Source of the DNA: Castanea sativa
Lineage: Eukaryota > Streptophyta > Magnoliopsida > Fagales > Fagaceae
DNA length: 64,000 nt
Assembly: GCF_040712315.1 (NCBI RefSeq)
Contig: NC_134013.1
Location: forward strand, 65,193,501-65,257,500
Reading direction: 5' to 3'
The notes under the pieces were generated by a model. It did no database searches. It was not told where the DNA came from and worked only from the letters and a program-made list of their open reading frames with translations. Below, in pieces: positions 12,308 to 23,861 of the stretch (its first letter is position 1; the number at the start of each line of letters is the position of its first letter). The position numbers and the translations under genes are program-made.

Positions 12308-13298
12308 TAATAGGCCAAAAACATATCGACCCCTTATGATGAATTAACCCATTAATTATCCAAGTGAATTAATTAGGTTCAATTACATGCAATGAGTGTG
12401 GTAGCACAAACAAATCACCAAATAACTAAATGCAATGGAAATTAAATTTGACACGGTGATTTGTCTACGAATGGGGAAAACCTCCAAGGCAAAAATCCCA
12501 CCGGGTGATTTTAAGGTCACCACTCCCGAAAATCCACTATTATCAAAACAAACGGTTACAATTAAAGGAATCCTAGTACCTTATACCAACCTATAGTTGA
12601 ACCCTTACCCCAATACCCAATTGGACTTGTTATGTAGTGACAATCTCTCCCTTGTATTGCACTGCTCCCAGTACATGACTAACCAATTGCGCGGATCCCA
12701 GTACACGACTTCAATCACCAACTTGAGGAAGATGTTGGCTGCAAAGTTCTTCTTCTCTTCCACAGATGAAGATCGTGAAGTTGCTTGGTCACAAAACCCT
12801 ACGGTGTACAAACACAGCAGATTCTTCAAGAACTAGGGCAAAACTAGGTTTCCGGTCACACTTGTGGAATTATGTTCTTGTGCAATTGTGCTCTCAACTG
12901 TGTAACCAGATACAGCCCTTAAAATAATCCTTATATATGTTTAGGGTTGTGAGAAAAGAAATTCCAAACACATAATCACGGATTGAATGAAAACAGTCCA
13001 AAAAAACTGAGTTTCATAAATCTTGACAGATACCCTAGCTGTCGAGCGATGGGCTAGAACAGCTCTTTAAATCTCGATAGATGCTAGCTGTCGAGTTTTA
13101 ATGAACAACAGTTTTCACACTCGAATCTTGGACAGACTTGCATGGCTTCCATACTTGGACTTGAACTCTTGTTCCTTGAAGTATTAAACACATCCTAGAT
13201 CTACCCAATTGCAAGTAAAGTGTGTTTTGTCAAAGGATTAGCCAATTACATGAAATGTTGACATATGTTCCTAACAACCAATCACATATGTCCTAACA
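12308..13298 (-). repeat. 5' LTR of the inner element (family A)
   Basis: 991 bp, minus strand, starting TGTTAGGACATATGTGATTGG and ending GGCCTATTA (family A usually ends CCTATCA). It pairs with 4197-5199; differences are scattered and mostly C/T or G/A. Confidence 0.9.
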
Positions 13299-13685
13299 GA
13301 CTCATCCTCATCCATCCTTATTTCCTCAAAACTGGTAGTGAGCCTTTGGAGTTTAAAGTTTTTAACAACTTTAATGCCCCTCGTAAGTATTCTGAAGAAT
13401 AGTCCAAGCTTCCTTGGCATTGTCAATAGAAGAGATCTTCTTGAATTCTTCATTTGTCACAGCACTAAACAGAGCATTCAATGCTCTACTATTAAAGTTT
13501 TCCACCTTAATCTTAGCATCATCCCACGTTGCGGGTGGCTCTTCAGGTTTCTTCCAACCTACTTCAACTGCCAGCCATACTTTTTCATCTAAAGACTGCA
13601 AAAAAGCTTTCATGCGTACTTTCCAGTATGCATAGTTAGTACTATCAAATAAAGGAGGAATAATCAAGGATTGCCCATGATCCAT
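13299..13685 (-). pseudogene. gag, N-terminal part, outer copia element
   Basis: Start ATG at 13685 follows the primer binding site. The product is the N-terminal half of a SIRE/Maximus-type Gag (structural nucleocapsid protein), with the hallmark run FDSTNYAYWKVRMKAF followed by a Trp-rich stretch (residues about 10-60), as in UBN2/DUF4219-type Gag domains. The frame shifts near 13380, and the remainder continues in another frame to 13299 with the motif FEEIRMDEDES, where the inner element interrupts it. The reading continues at 4196 with FDEFYAKLKD. The uninterrupted homologue at 36640-38541 has the same two pieces joined as MDEDKSFNEFYAKLKD, which fixes the insertion point. Broken by insertion and frameshift and so not functional. 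Confidence 0.85.
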
Positions 13686-13742
13686 AACAACAGGGATCAA
13701 TGGATCACACAGCAAAGATTAAAACCTAATAAGAGTGTGCCC

Positions 13743-13754
13743 ACTCTGATACCA
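13743..13754 (-). other. Primer binding site, initiator Met tRNA, outer element
   Basis: Minus strand TGGTATCAGAGT, complementary to the 3' end of plant initiator Met tRNA with one mismatch at the last base. It lies two bases from the LTR end, as in the other copia elements here. Confidence 0.8.
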
Positions 13755-13756
13755 CT

Positions 13757-14650
13757 TGTTAGGTTAAGATAGCTTGACCCCGATTAATTATTCAATTACC
13801 CAAGTTGATTAATTAAGTTTAATTGCATGCAAATCATGAAGGCACCAACAAATCGCCAAAAATACTAAGTGCAACAGAAAATAAATTAGACGTGGTGATT
13901 TATTGACAAATGTGGAAAACCTTGCAAAGTAAAAACCCTACTAGGTGATTTTAAGGTCACCACTCCCAAGAATCCACTAATCAACAATCAAGCGTTTACA
14001 AGTATAAGAAACCTTACTAACTACCCTGGCCTATCCCGAAATACCAACCTACAGTTGAACCTTTGCTTCAATACCCAATTGGACTTGATCTTGTAGTAGC
14101 CTTCTTTCCTTTGATGCGCAAACCTCCAATTTGTGACAAACCCTTTGCACGGATCCCAGTACGTGACTAACTCCAGCAACTTGAACAAATGTTTTTGGCT
14201 GTAAAGTTCTTCATTTCATTAACAATGAAGATTAGGAAGCACTTGGTTACAAAACTCTATGGTGTACAAAAGTAGTAGCTTCACAAAAAAAATAAGTCTC
14301 TTAAATAAGCCTTATATATTTTTTGGGGTTGTGAAAAAAGAAACCCTAAACAAATACAAAAGTCTGGGCTGAATTTCAAATCTAGAAATTATGAAATTGT
14401 AATTCTCAATAGATTGAGCTGTTGTTGAGCTTCACATTGAGTCTTGATAGCGGGCTTCTGTCGAGCTATCTGTCGAGACTTAATGAACAGCTTTTCTTCA
14501 CTCATTTCTTGGACCAATCTTCATGTCTTTAATACTTGACTTGAACAACATGTTTCTTGAAGTACTAAACCCATCTTAGATCTACCAAATTACAAGTAAA
14601 GTGCATTTTGTCAATGGATTAGCCCATTACAACAAAATATGACCCTAACA
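13757..14650 (-). repeat. 5' LTR of the outer copia element (family C)
   Basis: Minus strand: starts TGTTAGGGTCATATTTTG at 14650 and ends two bases before the primer binding site. 894 bp. It shares the central part of family A LTRs (the 'tgatttt aaggtcacc' stretch, the 'Ttggacttg' and 'acccaatt' blocks and the cgagctatc-rich stretch) but differs clearly at its start, so I treat it as a separate subfamily. Confidence 0.75.
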
Positions 14651-17590
14651 GTGGCAAACCGTTAACGTACTCAAAGCCTATCATAAGTAATGGCACACGT
14701 TGTGAGTTGGTGGGATGAACTTCGAAAGACTTTTGCCCGAATAGAGTGTACTCATCTTCCCACTCATCCCCAATTGAGGTAAAGGGATAAAAGAACCAAG
14801 TGAAGTGTGTGCAAGCAAGTATTGAACAAGCCTTTATTAAGATTAAGAAATAGGACGCATTGGAATCAAACTCTCTATCCCTAACGAAGTCGCCACTGTG
14901 GGTGCAACGCGCTGTGCTTGAGGGCTTTTAGGGAATACATGTTGGCTGAGTGGACCGGAGTAGAGAAATAAGGAGTTGCCACTTAATTTTATGATCTAGA
15001 AACCATGAATATAGCGCCCTTACATGGAAGGACTGATCTTACTACTAAAGCATGAATTCGAAGTTTAAGTACGATTTTGGGAAGGTGTTAAGCACCCAAA
15101 ATCGCCCAACCCGTGGGTCGGCTTCCACTCATTGCGTCCTACATGTTAATCCTATTAAAGACACATTCAACATTGCATCTTAACACACACACACACTGCC
15201 ATACATCTAAGCATACAACATAACATTTCATCACAAACCTAACATACATCTATTATGTTTATTACCACATCACAAACCCTAGCATACATCTATCATGGCA
15301 AACATCTCATTCAAGGCAACAAACAAAACAGGACAACAAGTATACATGGCAGAAGCACAGACATGGCAAGATCCAAACAAACATGTGATTACATTAAGAA
15401 CAAATCATCCAAGCAAACATGTACATACTCATCATCAAACATGTACCCAATGTGTGTTCATGTGAATGCATGATTTACCTCACTTACCTTACTGCATCTC
15501 AGCACCTATGAATTACTGAATGGACATGTGAATGCATGTTCATGGCATCAAAGCAAGAAAAACAAAGAAAACTTTAATCTAACATGTTAAAGCAAACAAG
15601 TATACAAATAGAGGGATAGAGAATTAGAAAGCATAAAAAAGGGACTGTGAGATACCGCACCCCAGCCCTTTTTTTATGGTGTGTTAGGCCAAACCCACGT
15701 AAATGTGTGGAGTCGTGTTATTGCCTCTCAAAATGAAGATTCGACCAATTATATTTTCCCCTTTAAATTAAGGGTTTTACAATGGAGTTTTCACTTATTT
15801 AATTATTGGGATAAATAAGAAAACCAAAATTGAAAAATTTCTCATTTTATTAATTTTCAATTGAATTTACATTGATCATAGGAAACTTATATGGCTTTGG
15901 TCCTAGATACAGTCTAAGATAAAGTACATAGCTTTGTTTCCTACTTACAATCTAACAATTGAAAATTACAGGGATAAATATTGGTCTATCAACCCTTGAT
16001 CTAAGTTCGGAGGCTATATTACAAGGTAGGAAGGTGTTAGACACCCACTTTGCCCGGTGAAACCGGTCTTCTAGACTATGGTGGCCAACATTCATATCGC
16101 ATCATCCAATATGTCATCAATCAATTTGCATGTTGAATTTAAAGTGTGTGCATGTGATAAACCCTAATTCAATTTATTAAGCATTTCATTTGGATTCAAA
16201 AATAAATTCTAGTGAATATGTGTAGATGGTAATATCCTAGATTCAAGAATTTAAAAGAATTATTAAGCAAAATATTTTTCATGTTTTTTATGTGAATTTA
16301 AGATTGAAACTAGTATTATGCATAAACATGTAATGAACAACCAAGAACATGTGAAGAACATATAAGAAGAACATTCAAACATATTCAAAGGAATTTAAAT
16401 GATTATTATCATGCTTTAATCTTAAACTCTCATCATGGCAACCAAAAAAAAAAAAAAAAATTAGGGAAAGGGATTATACCTTCATGTGAGATCCATATGG
16501 TGGATGAGGAAACTCTTGAGGGAGGTCCTAAGGGTGGAGGAAAAGAAGAGTTAGGAGAGGAAGAGTGAGTCTCACTCAATACCCTGAGTCTCAAAAAGAC
16601 CAAGATATGATAAGACTACTCAACTTCCTAGAACTCAAGAGGGGAGAAGAGAAGGGGTTTTTGTGTGTCTTGGAATGAAGGAGAAGGGGGGTTTATATAG
16701 TAGTGGTGGAGAAAATATGAATGGAAGGCATTTATTGAGGTTTGACAAAGAATCATGAACCTAGACCTCATTTTAGCCTTGGGGGAAATCTGGTGCATTA
16801 AATGAAGAGATTGGTGGGAGTGAGAAGCAAGCCAAAATTCAATTTTCCTGTAGCTGCTGTAACAGTCTGTAAAGCCAACTTCGAAAAATCATATCTGACT
16901 CAAAATTGATTGGAATTGTCTCATTCTTGTACTCAAATTGAAGCCCCGGATATCTAGTTTCTGGGAAAATTAACCTCATTCACAGATTCGAATTATTGTG
17001 AGAGATATCGATGAAATGGTGAACAGAGGTCATTTGTTAAAAAATGGTTTCAGCACAATTAACTTTAATAGGTCCCAAATTAGCTCCCAATTAACATTAA
17101 ATGGCTCCAATCACTCCCATTTTGGACTTAATTGATTCCAAATTCACTCTAATTAAAAGATAATTGCACAAATTACTCATTGAATAATTAATGTTTAACT
17201 ATCTAATTAATTAGGTGCATGCAATCTTACCATAAAATGTAGTCCTAACCAATCAAATTATGACACATCATTAATCTCAAATTGATTATAATTATAACCA
17301 ATTGGAATCAATTGTTCATAATCACATATAGTCGGACTCAATTTGTGATAGTGCACCTCGGCCATTAAAACTTGATTTGGTGATAACTTTCAATCTGATG
17401 GTCCGATTGGGGCTTATGACCAATCGATTTGATCGTTACAACATCAAGATCATTTTGATGAAATGAGATTAAGGATCTTATGACCAGAATCGAGATGCAT
17501 ATTTTCAAGGCAAAATTATCCTTTTACCCTTCATGTGAGGTTAAATGCGGGTTGCAAAATGAGGTGTCAACAGAATGCCCCTCATTGACA
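14651..17590. repeat. Non-coding retrotransposon-like DNA, gypsy-like
   Basis: No gene. Two passages have the form GGAAGGTGTTAAGCACCC (15090) and GGAAGGTGTTAGACACCC (16027), each following a gatt/aagttc-rich stretch. I know this phrase as common in LTR or leader DNA of large plant Ty3/gypsy elements, so this is probably two related diverged copies. No LTR ends, primer site or coding domain could be fixed. Confidence 0.45.
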
Positions 17591-20500
17591 AAGCTTGAAG
17601 AGCGAATGTCAATATATAAAAAGGACACCTAACTTTGCAATCAGTATTTAAACGTGGTGAATGCTAAAAGGAATGCGAACCGTCGTGTAGTGGATCAAAA
17701 TGTGAACTGAATCTCTGGGGAGATTGCCTACGTACCTCTTGGTGAGAAGATCAAGTTCAAACGTAGTTCATACATGCAGCCTTTTTTTTTTTGAGTTTTT
17801 GTTTTTTTTTTTTTGGGAAAAAAAAAACGAATACAAGACATGCTTACCAGTGGTCACGACAAAATGAGGATTTCCATCGTGATCTTGAATTTTGGACATG
17901 CTTCCTAGAGGTCCAATCGATTTGAAATTTTGGACGTGCTTCCCAGAGGTCCGATGGTTTGAAGTTTGGACATGCTTCCTAGAGGTCTGGTGGATTTGAA
18001 TTTGGACATGCTTCCCAGAGCTCCGATGGAATTGGATTTTGGACATGCTTCCCAGAGGTCCGATGGTTTGAAGTTTGGACGTGCTTCCTAGAGGTTCAAT
18101 GGAATTGAATTTTGGATATGCTTCCCAGAGGTCCAATGGATTTGAATTTGGACGTGCTTCCTAGAGGTTCAATGGAATTGAATTTTGGATATGCTTCCCA
18201 GAGGTCCAATGGATTTGAAATTGAACGTGCTTCCCAGGGGTCCGATGGAATTGAATTTTGGACGTGCTATCCAGAGGTCCAATGGAATTGAAGTTTGGAC
18301 GTGCTTCCCAGAGATCTGATGGAATTGAATTTTAGACATGCTTCCCAGAGTTCCAATGGAATTGAAGTTTTGGACGTACTTCCTAGAGGTCCGATCGATT
18401 GAATTTTGGACGTGCTTCCCAAAGGGCCGATGGGTTTGAATTTAGACGTGCTTCCCAGAGGTCCGATGGATTTGAAGTTTGGACATGTTTCCCAAAGGTC
18501 CGATGGAATTGAAGTTTTGGACGTGCTTCCCAGATGTGCATGGAATTGAATTTTGGACGTGCTTCTCAGAGGTTCGATGGAATTGAATTTTGGACGTGCT
18601 TCCCAGAGTTCCAAGGATTTGAATTTTGGACATGCTTCCCAAAGGTCCGATGGATTTGAATTTTGGACGTGCTTCCTAGAGGTCCAATGGATTTTTGGAA
18701 GGTATTATTCCATCCAATGTGTGTGGGCCCTTTATCCTAGTACCTGCAAAATAAATATTTTCAATTAGTAACAGAGTTATTCATTGAAAAGATTTTGGCA
18801 GGCCTAACGAATGCCCCTAGTTTGTGACATATTCCATTCTTCGATGAATGTTAAGGATGAATAGTTGACTTGATGTTGCACCATTGGAGAATATGGAAGA
18901 GGATCATAATTTTCTATCCTTAAAGAAGAATTTAATGAAGTTCTCTTCTGGGACTTTCGATTTTTTTTTTTGAAGGAATTGAAAATTTTGTTTGAAAATT
19001 TTTGAAAAATTTTGGAAATCTTGAAATTTTTTTTTTTTGAAGGAATTGAAAACTTTGATTGATAATTTTTTTTTTTTTTTTTTAAAGCAATCTAAGAAGT
19101 ATGAGCCCAATGCCCCTAGTCCCAAGGCTTTTTTGAAAAATCCTTTTTTTTAAAAAAAAATTGGAAATCTTGAATTTTTTGAAGGAATTGAAAATTTTGA
19201 TTGATGAATTTTTTTTTTTAAAAGCAACCTAAGAAGTACGAGCCCAATGCCCCTAGTCCCAAGGCTTTTTTGAAAATTCCCCTTTTTTCTTTTTCTCTCT
19301 CTCTTTTTTTTTGAAAGATGTGGAAATCTTTTTTTTTCTTTTTTTTTTTAAATTGAAATATTTTTTATTTTATTTTTATTTTTTGAAAATTTTATCCTTT
19401 TTATTTTTTATTTTTTTTGGAGATTTGAAGATTTATTCATTATCAAAAAGTGAAGAAGATGAAGATGAAGATGGAGGAAAAGTGATGAAGATTTATTCAT
19501 GATGATTTTTTTTTTTGAAAAACCTATCACTTGAATGAGAATAACTTTGGCTAGAAGTTGATGCAGATTGGTAGATAAGTCCTTGCTTAATTCCTGCCAA
19601 AAGATAATTTCAATTAGTAATGGATTTATTTATTGAAATGAATTGAAAGTACTTACCCAATGCCCCTAGTTTGGGGCATATTCCATGCTTAAATTGAAGC
19701 TGAATTCATTTGATGTTGTGACCACTGGGGAACATGAAAGAAGATCATGGTCCGCCATTCTTGGTTCCTGCAAAAAGGCTTTCTTTCTCTAGCTTGTTAG
19801 AAACCAATTATCATGAAAACATTTTTTGTTGATGTCCTTAGTGTGGACATGCTTGCAAACAAATGGATTAATGTCTCAAATGAAAACATACTTCCATGCA
19901 AGAAGAACATATTTGCACACAATATAAATAGGTCAATGCTCCAAGTTTAAACATGCTTAAAGCAAACAAATGGGCTTAACCTAACATGCACCCAAACAAT
20001 TTTGTCACATTGTTTTGACTTTGTTTTCCAAGGTTGTTTAGGTGATTGGGACCGGGCCTCTACAAGGCTGCCTACGTACCTCTCTCATAAAGGATCAGGT
20101 CAAGATGTAGTTCAAGATAACTAGATTTTGGAAAAGATTTTTTTTTTTTTTTTTGAAAAAAAAAACAAATTTTCATTGTTTTTCTTTTTTTTGGAACAAG
20201 ATGTGATCCTTTGAACAACCATTTTCGAAAATCATAATGTTTAAGAACCAAACAAATCTCTTTGATTATGAAGAATCAAGATCATTAAACTCATGTAATC
20301 AAAATCTGCTTCTTTCTTTTGAACATTGTCAGATTAAGTCTCCAAAGGCAATCAAGAAATGAAATGTGACAATATTTAGGAATCACATTGTTGGGTGTAA
20401 ACATGGAGAGTGCTCCAAGTTTGAAAATTCTTTTGAATCATTTGAGGATTTGAGAATTTGAGAAATTTTCTTTTTGCCTCAGACATATCATCCAGTGGGG

Positions 20501-22090
20501 TTTGACAATTTTAAGCATTTTTCCTTTTTAATTCAAGAGAAAATATTATTAGAGTTTAAGATGTGCCTACAACTAGCAAGACTTCAAGGAGCTCTTTACT
20601 CACGGGTTGTAATATAGGCCGGGTTTAGGTTATGAAATGAATGATATAAAAAGGCTCAAAATTCCCTATGATGTTCTCCTAAGTATGCATTACTCAAACA
20701 TCAAGTATTAGAGGAGTTTTCCCATTTCTTCTTTGTCATCTTCCCACTAGTCTTCATTGGTCACTTGTATCAACATTTGTATTTATGCTCATTCATCTTG
20801 AATCATACATCTAGACTTTCATCTTTTAAAATTCTTCTCATTTTAGGTTGCATCCTCAAGTTTCCAACTTGGTAGGATTTTCCAATTTTTTATCTTCTTC
20901 TTCTTTCCTTTTTGGCCCTAGCTTTTGCCTAGACTGCCCTTTTGGGTTTTCAGCCTAGCGGGCGTTTTTTTTTTCTTTTTTTCTTTTCATCTCTTGATTG
21001 AATGAACTTTTGGGAATCTTTTTCCTTCCTTTTTTTTCTCAACTTAAGTCATTTTGATGCACTATCTAGACTTCTTTCTTGCCTTGATGCACTTGCACCT
21101 TTCTGTGCTTGATGAATCTTTTCCTTTTTTGATGAACCCTCTTTTAGATGAATCTTGTATTCTTCTTGGCATGATGAATTTTAGGCTCTTCAAACTTGAT
21201 GCACATTGGAATTTCATTTCTCTTTCCTTTATTGAAATGAAACCTCACTTTTTTTCAATGATCTCTTATCTTTAGCTTAATGAATCCTCTACTTGTCTTT
21301 CATGTCTTTTAGGAGAGCCTTATCAATTAGCTTCAAAGCTACCAGGTTTAGTCCTCTTCAACATGAGATTTAAGTATGCATATCTTGATTTTTCTCACCC
21401 CATGTTTAGATTTTAGTGAGTTCATGCAAAAAAAAGGCTAAATGTTTGAAGGCTCAAATGGGCTAGCAATGGATAATGAACATTCTAGGTAAGAGGAAAT
21501 AATTTGGTTTAACCAAAGATGGCCTCCTATCCCTAGTAATGCTTGCTTGTAAGCACAATGACTTAAGCTCTTTTAATAAATTCATCTTAAAAGAAAAAGT
21601 ATGAATGTTCTAATGTTATGAAACAAAAGATCTTTGAAAATTGGATCGAGTACATGGATTCTTGGGATTTTCTGATGGATGGATTCTTTTTTATTGCCTT
21701 TTAAGACCATTTCTTCTTATATTTTAAGTCAAGTAGCAAAAGTCTTTACATGGATCAAATGAAATTAATCATTCCTTGGTACAAGTTGATTGCTCAAGCC
21801 TTTAAACATCAAGATTTAAAAAATGTTTTGTCCAAGGGATCCTAATGTACCATTTTAAAAAGGAGACTTCTTCTTCTTCTTTTTTTAAAAATCTTGAAAA
21901 AAAATTGGGTCTTTTTGAAAAAGTCACTAGGAAGTTCAATGGCCCTAGTTCAAAGATTTTTTTTTTTTTTTTAAATGACTCAAAGACCCAATGCCTCTAA
22001 TCCAAACACTTTCTTATTTAAATTTTTTTTTTTTTTTGAAAGATTTGGGAGTCTTGATTTTTTTTTTTATATACATGAAAAAAGTACATC
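17591..22090. repeat. Non-coding Tat/Ogre-like retrotransposon region
   Basis: No gene. The phrase CTGCCTACGTACCTC...AGATCA/GGATCA...CGTAGTTC occurs at 17724-17770 and, diverged, at 20069-20118; I associate it with Tat/Ogre-type gypsy elements. The phrase AATGCCCCTAGTTTG recurs at 18811 and 19661, and a T-run plus 'gagcccaatgcccctagtcccaaggc' segment at 19105 and 19240, so the area grew by diverged duplications. Long T runs are frequent. The lineage is inference. Confidence 0.45.
17893..18693. repeat. Minisatellite, 36-37 bp unit, about 22 copies
   Basis: Head-to-tail units of the form GAATTTTGGACGTGCTTCCC plus AGAGGTCCGATGGAATT, most 36-38 bases long, diverged from one another. Because many units are 36 bases the minus strand stays open in pieces and reads as repeated GPLGSTSKIQ; there is no sign that this is a protein. 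Tandem repeats of this kind are known in the 3' non-coding part of Tat/Ogre elements. Confidence 0.92.
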
Positions 22091-22225
22091 AAATGCTACA
22101 AGGATTTTTAGAATTCAAAGAAACATAGAAACATGGAATAAAAAACAGACTTTAAGCTTAACCATGATGTTGCAAACCAAATGTGGAGTGAGGCAAAGTT
22201 GGGCCGCTTGCTTCTTCTTGGTCCA

Positions 22226-22828
22226 TTTATGAAACGTTCTGGTTGCAACATGTATATTTCTTTTTCAAGATTGCCATTAAGAAATGCAGTCTTGACATTT
22301 ATTTGCCAAATCTCATAATCATAATGAGCAGCAATGGATAAGAGAATTCTAATAGATTTAAGTATGGCTACTGGCGAAAAAGTTTCATCATAATCAGTAC
22401 CTTCTTTTTGTATATACCCTTTCGCCACTAGTCTTGCTTTAAAGGTCTCAACCTTTCCATCTATCCCTCTCTTCCTCTTGTAAACCCATTTGCAACCAAC
22501 TGGTTTAATGCCATTAGGCGCCTTTGCAAGATCCCATACATATTTCATAGCTTGGACCCAATGATGTGAATCTATATCATTTATTGCTTCATCATAAGTG
22601 TAAGGATCCAATTCAGCCTCTTCTGAGATAGCTTCATAAGTTTCCCCCAAACCTATAAATCTTATAGGAGGCCGAACAACTCTCCCACTACGACGAGGCA
22701 CCTATGTACTAGACATCTTATGAGTAGTATCTTGTGGTGTATCCAATATAGTTACATCATCCCTAGTTTAATCCATTGGTTGTTCAACTACAGGTTCATC
22801 TAATTCAGCCAATACAACTTTACTTCTA
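22226..22828 (-). pseudogene. Reverse transcriptase, 5' part, second copia element
   Basis: Minus strand. After a linker and PRRSGRVVRPPIRF it reads PVGCKWVYKRKRG, GTDYDETFSPVAILKSIR and the first catalytic region, where the usual Asp is Asn (WQINVKTAFLNG). Homology ends near 22226 after IYMLQPERFI, well before the YVDD box. Beyond this breakpoint the sequence is unrelated repeat DNA. Stops lie in the linker (near 22703 and 22767). Upstream it continues across the solo LTR into integrase. Broken, missing a key residue and truncated. Confidence 0.88.
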
Positions 22829-22833
22829 GGATT

Positions 22834-23856
22834 TGATAGGCCAAAAACGTATTGACCTCTTGTGATGGATTGATTGATTAATTAGCCAAGTTATTAATTA
22901 ATCAAATTAACATGCAAATTGCGTGGTAGCACAAACAAATCACCAATTAAACTAAGTATTCAACGGAAAATAAACGACACGATGAATTGTTTACGAATGG
23001 GGAAAACCTACACTGCATAAACCCCACCGGGTGATTTTAAGGTCACTACTCCCGAAATTCCACTATTATCACAACAAGCAGTTACAAGTAAAAGAATCTC
23101 AAGTACCTTACCAACCTATAGTTGAACCCTTATCCCAATACCTAATTGGACTTGTTCTATAGTGACAATTTCTCCTTTCAATGCACGGCTCCCAAGTACG
23201 TGACTAACCAATTGTGCGGATCCCAGTACGCGACTTCAATCACCAACTAGAGAAGATTGTTGGCTGCAAAGTTTTTCAATTCATCCACACAATGAAGATC
23301 AAGAAGACGCTTGGTTACAAAACCCTACGGTGCACATTACACAGCAACTTCTTCACAAGAGAGATGAACTAGGGCAAGAACTTTATCTCTAATCACAATT
23401 TGCTCGAACAAGGATTTCTCAATGCTTGTGCAACTTATGCACTCTTTGACGGCCCTTAAAATAATTCTTTTTCATGTCTAGGGTTAGGAGAAAAGAAAGC
23501 CCAAAGACACATCCACAGATTGGAATTAAAATAGAACTCAAAATCTGTTTTTCTTAAACCTCGACAGATAGAGGTGTCGAGATGCCGTCGAGAAGCTGTC
23601 GAGCCACGGGGCTAGAACAGCTCTTTAAACCTCGACACATGCTAGCTGTTGAGCTTTAATGAACTTGCACTTCTCAGCTTATTTCTTGGACAGACTTGAT
23701 GACTTCAACACTTGATCTTGAAACACAGTTTCTTGAAGTATAAAACTTATCCTAAATCTACCCAATTACAAGTAAAATGCGTTTTGTCAAAGGATTAGCC
23801 AACTACATAAAATAATGACATATGTCCTAACCAAGTGAAACACGTATGTCCTAACA
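22834..23856 (-). mobile_element. Solo LTR of copia family A
   Basis: 1023 bp, minus strand TGTTAGGACATACGTGTTTC ... GGCCTATCA, flanked by perfect 5 bp duplications GGATT (22829-22833 and 23857-23861). No internal region. It sits between the integrase (…DDYVNNFN) and RT linker of the second copia element, whose frame resumes on the other side. Solo LTRs form by recombination between the two LTRs of an element. Confidence 0.95.
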
Positions 23857-23861
23857 GGATT

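Larger units (their letters stand above)
4197..13298 (-). mobile_element. Inner Ty1/copia element with pol and downstream ORF, lacking most of gag
   Basis: 9102 bp, minus strand: 5' LTR 12308-13298, primer binding site 12294-12305, protease/integrase/RT/RNase H remnants 12251-8880, non-coding block, extra ORF 6924-5766, polypurine tract 5201-5213 and 3' LTR 4197-5199. Flanking bases GAATC / GACTC form a 5 bp target duplication with one mismatch. Only about 55 bp separate the primer binding site from the first ORF, which enters close to the protease, so the usual gag of some 600 codons is missing. An extra ORF downstream of pol is typical of Sirevirus (SIRE/Maximus) elements. The LTRs differ at several percent of sites in the parts I compared and the coding sequence has stops and frameshifts, so it is an old, dead copy. 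Confidence 0.85.
907..14650 (-). mobile_element. Outer Ty1/copia element, SIRE/Maximus type, gag-only, interrupted
   Basis: In minus-strand order it holds a 5' LTR (13757-14650), a Met-tRNA primer binding site (13743-13754), a gag cut at 13299 and resuming at 4196, and a non-coding tail down to 907. The 9.1 kb insertion 4197-13298 splits the gag, and the five bases flanking it (GAATC at 4192-4196, GACTC at 13299-13303) are a target duplication with one mismatch. No protease, integrase or reverse transcriptase is seen in its own sequence. Its own 3' LTR is not in the window. The SIRE/Maximus assignment is from the gag type and is inference. Confidence 0.75.

Noticed and set aside
17768..18642. 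Open stretches on the minus strand with repeated GPLGSTSKIQ, looking like a repeat protein
   Set aside because: They are a product of a 36 bp minisatellite; units vary in length, break the frame and have no start context or neighbouring exons.
17893..18693. CRISPR-like array
   Set aside because: Head-to-tail minisatellite without unique spacers, in a plant genome.
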